NCBI GenBank assembly: GCA_964291545.2
Contig: OZ219861.1
Span: 1,260,737 to 1,324,736, forward strand
Length of the DNA: 64,000 bases
Direction: 5' to 3'
Source: G963667675 sp964291545
GTDB taxonomy: Bacteria; Chloroflexota; Dehalococcoidia; Lucifugimonadales; UBA3495
The notes under the pieces: generated by a model
The model's database searches: none
What the model was told of the DNA's origin: nothing
What the model saw: only the letters and a program-made list of their open reading frames with translations
Position numbers and translations under genes: made by a program
Shown: piece by piece, positions 62,524-64,000 of the stretch
Numbering within the stretch: position 1 is the stretch's first letter
How the letters are laid out: every line of letters starts with the position of its first letter

Positions 62524-62559
62524 CGTCCGCGCCGGGCACGGTTCGGGTGACACCCACCT

Positions 62560-62670
62560 CCCCCTGTCTCCCTCCCCCCAAAGGGCGGAGGGGGGACGCA
62601 GACGGCGACGGCGGACACTCCCTCTCCGCCCCTGGGGACGGAGAGGGCCGGGGTGAGGTGGGGGCGTGTG
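62560..62670. repeat. Proteobacterial palindromic intergenic repeats
   Basis: Two G+C-rich palindromes lie in the intergenic region: CCCTCCCCCC...GGGCGGAGGGGGG (about 62,570-62,595) and CTCCCTCTCCGCCCC...GGGGACGGAGAGGGCCGGGGTGAGG (about 62,618-62,659). The second is the familiar CCCTCTCC/GGAGAGGGCCGGGGTGAGG element of alpha- and beta-proteobacterial genomes. It supports a proteobacterial origin for this end. Confidence 0.65.
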
Positions 62671-62786
62671 CTGCCGTTCATGGCCTTGAGGCATCCCCGC
62701 ATCGACGCCGGAGATTTCTATCTGAGACAGGAAAGGCGAACATGCGCCGGGCCGCCGGCGCCCGTCAACCGCTATACTCCCGTCCA

Positions 62787-64000
62787 ATGCCCGCCACCCT
62801 CGAGTCTCCCGAGCCCGCCCCATCGCCGCAAAGGCCGCCGCTGCTGCCGCGCGCGCCCGTGCTCGCGGTGGCGCCGCGCCACGCAGCCTGGCTGGACGAG
62901 CACGGCGCGCTCGCACGGCTTTCGCACGATGCAGCGGCCGAGCGCCTCGCCGCCGACGGCCGCCCGCCCTACGTCTGCCATGTCAAGGCAACCGCGCGTC
63001 GGCTCGGCCTGCACACGCTGGCGGCGCTGGACGTGTTGGAGCTCTTCGCCTTCGTGCATCCGGCGCGCCAGGCCGTGCCGACGGTGCGGGGGCTCGCGCG
63101 GGCGCTCGATCTGACGCTGCCTGCGAGCATCGAGGACGAAGCATCGACCCTGCTCAAGGCGGCGGAAGCCCTCCTCGCCGCGCTCTCGGCACCGGGCCTC
63201 ACGGGCGAAAAAGACGCCCCTGCCATCGCGCGCACGATGGCCCGCGCAGGCTGGCTCTGGGGCGATGCGGTGGTGGCAGCGCTGGAGGCCGGCGGTCGCA
63301 CCGCACCGGGCGCAGGCCGTGCCGGCGACGGAGGCGCGCTCGCGGTTTGGGCCCGGCTCAAGGAGTGGCAGGAGAGTGCGCCGCTGCCGGCGCCGGGCCA
63401 CGACCCGGTGGCGACGGCGGCCGCACGGCAGCGCCTCGCGCTCCTGCTGGGCGAGGGCGCGGAGCCCAGGCCCGAGCAGGCGGACTTCGCCTCGGCCGCC
63501 TGCGCCGCCTTCGACCCCATCGAGGCGGAGGAGGAACCCCACGTGGTGCTGGCAGAGGCCGGTACCGGGGTCGGCAAGACCCTCGGCTACATCGCGCCGG
63601 CGAGCCTTTGGGCCGAGCGCAACGAGGGCACGGTCTGGCTCTCCACCTTCACCCGCAACCTCCAGCGTCAGATCGACCAGGAGCTCGACCGGCTCTATCC
63701 GGAACCCAAGGTCAAGGCGGAGAAGGTGGTGCTGCGCAAGGGCCGCGAGAACTACCTCTGCCTGCTCAACATGGAGGAGGCACTAAGCCGCAGCGCGCTG
63801 GTGACGGGGGACCGCATTGCGCTCGGCCTCATGGCCCGCTGGGCGGCCGCGACGCGCGACGGCGACATCACCGGCGGCGATCTGCCGGCCTGGCTCGCCG
63901 ACCTGCTCGGCTACGGCCGCACCCTCGGCCTCGCGGACCGGCGCGGCGAGTGCATCCACAGCGCCTGCACCCACTACCGCCGCTGCTTCATCGAGAAGAG
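62787..64000 (+). CDS. DinG-type ATP-dependent DNA helicase, 5' part, runs off the window
   Basis: The open frame from ATG 62,787 has no stop before the window edge and gives over 400 residues. An N-terminal part with an Ala-rich PVLAVAPRHAAWLDEHGALARL and a predicted exonuclease/inactivated domain (about 20-215) leads to helicase motifs: REP-like EPRPEQADFASAACAAF (Q-motif-like), Walker A AEAGTGVGKTLGYIAPA (about 255) and TFTRNLQRQIDQELDRL (motif Ia). The downstream CLLNMEEALSRS...CIHSACTHYRRCF contains cysteines at positions expected for the DinG/XPD iron-sulphur cluster. It belongs with the foreign segment. GC content is far above that of the left part. Confidence 0.85.
   Translation, partial: MPATLESPEPAPSPQRPPLLPRAPVLAVAPRHAAWLDEHGALARLSHDAAAERLAADGRPPYVCHVKATARRLGLHTLAALDVLELFAFVHPARQAVPTVRGLARALDLTLPASIEDEASTLLKAAEALLAALSAPGLTGEKDAPAIARTMARAGWLWGDAVVAALEAGGRTAPGAGRAGDGGALAVWARLKEWQESAPLPAPGHDPVATAAARQRLALLLGEGAEPRPEQADFASAACAAFDPIEAEEEPHVVLAEAGTGVGKTLGYIAPASLWAERNEGTVWLSTFTRNLQRQIDQELDRLYPEPKVKAEKVVLRKGRENYLCLLNMEEALSRSALVTGDRIALGLMARWAAATRDGDITGGDLPAWLADLLGYGRTLGLADRRGECIHSACTHYRRCFIEK

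Noticed and set aside
61117..62550. 477-codon frame on the plus strand crossing the junction
   Set aside because: It is a shadow: antisense of lysS on the right and an out-of-frame reading of aroA on the left. No family resemblance except the short gmk start in its frame.
61180..62916. Continuous 578-codon frame on the minus strand through the junction
   Set aside because: Only 61,357-62,523 is lysyl-tRNA synthetase. The left end is antisense of aroA/gmk from the other organism and the right end is repeat DNA.

Overview
The window is a metagenome-type contig made of two unlike parts. Bases 1 to about 61,357 look like one organism of the phylum Chloroflexota, probably a Dehalococcoidia/SAR202-like lineage. 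The evidence is an Alternative Complex III (ACIII) operon next to cytochrome c maturation genes, a run of flavin, GMC, molybdenum-hydroxylase and luciferase-like oxidoreductases, a guanylate kinase start with the Chloroflexi-like GVGKDA P-loop, and T/P-rich lipoprotein linkers. From about 61,357 to the end the sequence changes abruptly to very GC-rich DNA with a class I (archaeal-type) lysyl-tRNA synthetase, a proteobacterial palindromic repeat and a DinG-type helicase, as expected in an Alphaproteobacterium. The join cuts gmk and lysS at a shared 5-base word (gacgc), so it is most likely an assembly chimera. The taxonomic calls are inferences from gene content.

Layout. 0.2-10.7 kb: catabolic and redox genes (old-yellow-enzyme FAD/Fe-S protein, BioY biotin transporter, MFS permease, an aldo-keto reductase lacking two catalytic residues, a DadA-like oxidase, a Yip1-like membrane protein, nitroreductase, sugar-phosphate-isomerase-like TIM barrel, AhpD-like protein). 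11.4-14.7 kb: methyltransferase, CAP-domain lipoprotein and two unknown small proteins. 15-24.6 kb: a sensory and transport block with a soluble histidine kinase fused to an OmpR-type regulator, a giant lipoprotein of eight Cache-like repeats arranged as a duplicated set of four, an NCS2-type permease with a kinase-like ATPase tail, and a sodium:solute symporter. 24.65 kb: tRNA-Ser(CGA). 25-29 kb: VOC protein, queA, folD and a Cas4-like/DEDD nuclease (DUF2779). 29.4-37 kb: esterase, cupin, GMC oxidoreductase, a lone molybdopterin hydroxylase large subunit, an LLM flavin enzyme and an unknown protein.

37-51 kb is the clearest system: a promoter (TTGACA-N17-TATTTT) leads into a small membrane protein, pentahaem ActA, ActB split in two (B1 molybdopterin-like, B2 iron-sulphur), two NrfD subunits, ActD, and an ActE in which a monohaem cytochrome is fused to an auracyanin-like copper domain. 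CcmH, CcmF, a CcmI-like zinc-ribbon protein, a secreted beta-domain protein and a TlpA/CcmG thioredoxin follow. The complex would oxidise menaquinol and pass electrons through haems to copper, and the following genes would mature its cytochromes.

51-61.3 kb: ROK kinase, a second CMD-family protein, a frameshifted alpha/beta hydrolase, ribosomal protein bL25, a DUF3800 protein with an altered active-site motif, a selenate/phosphonate-type ABC transporter with its own promoter and a ~240-base leader, tyrA, a frameshifted aroA and the first codons of gmk. 61.36-64 kb is the second organism.
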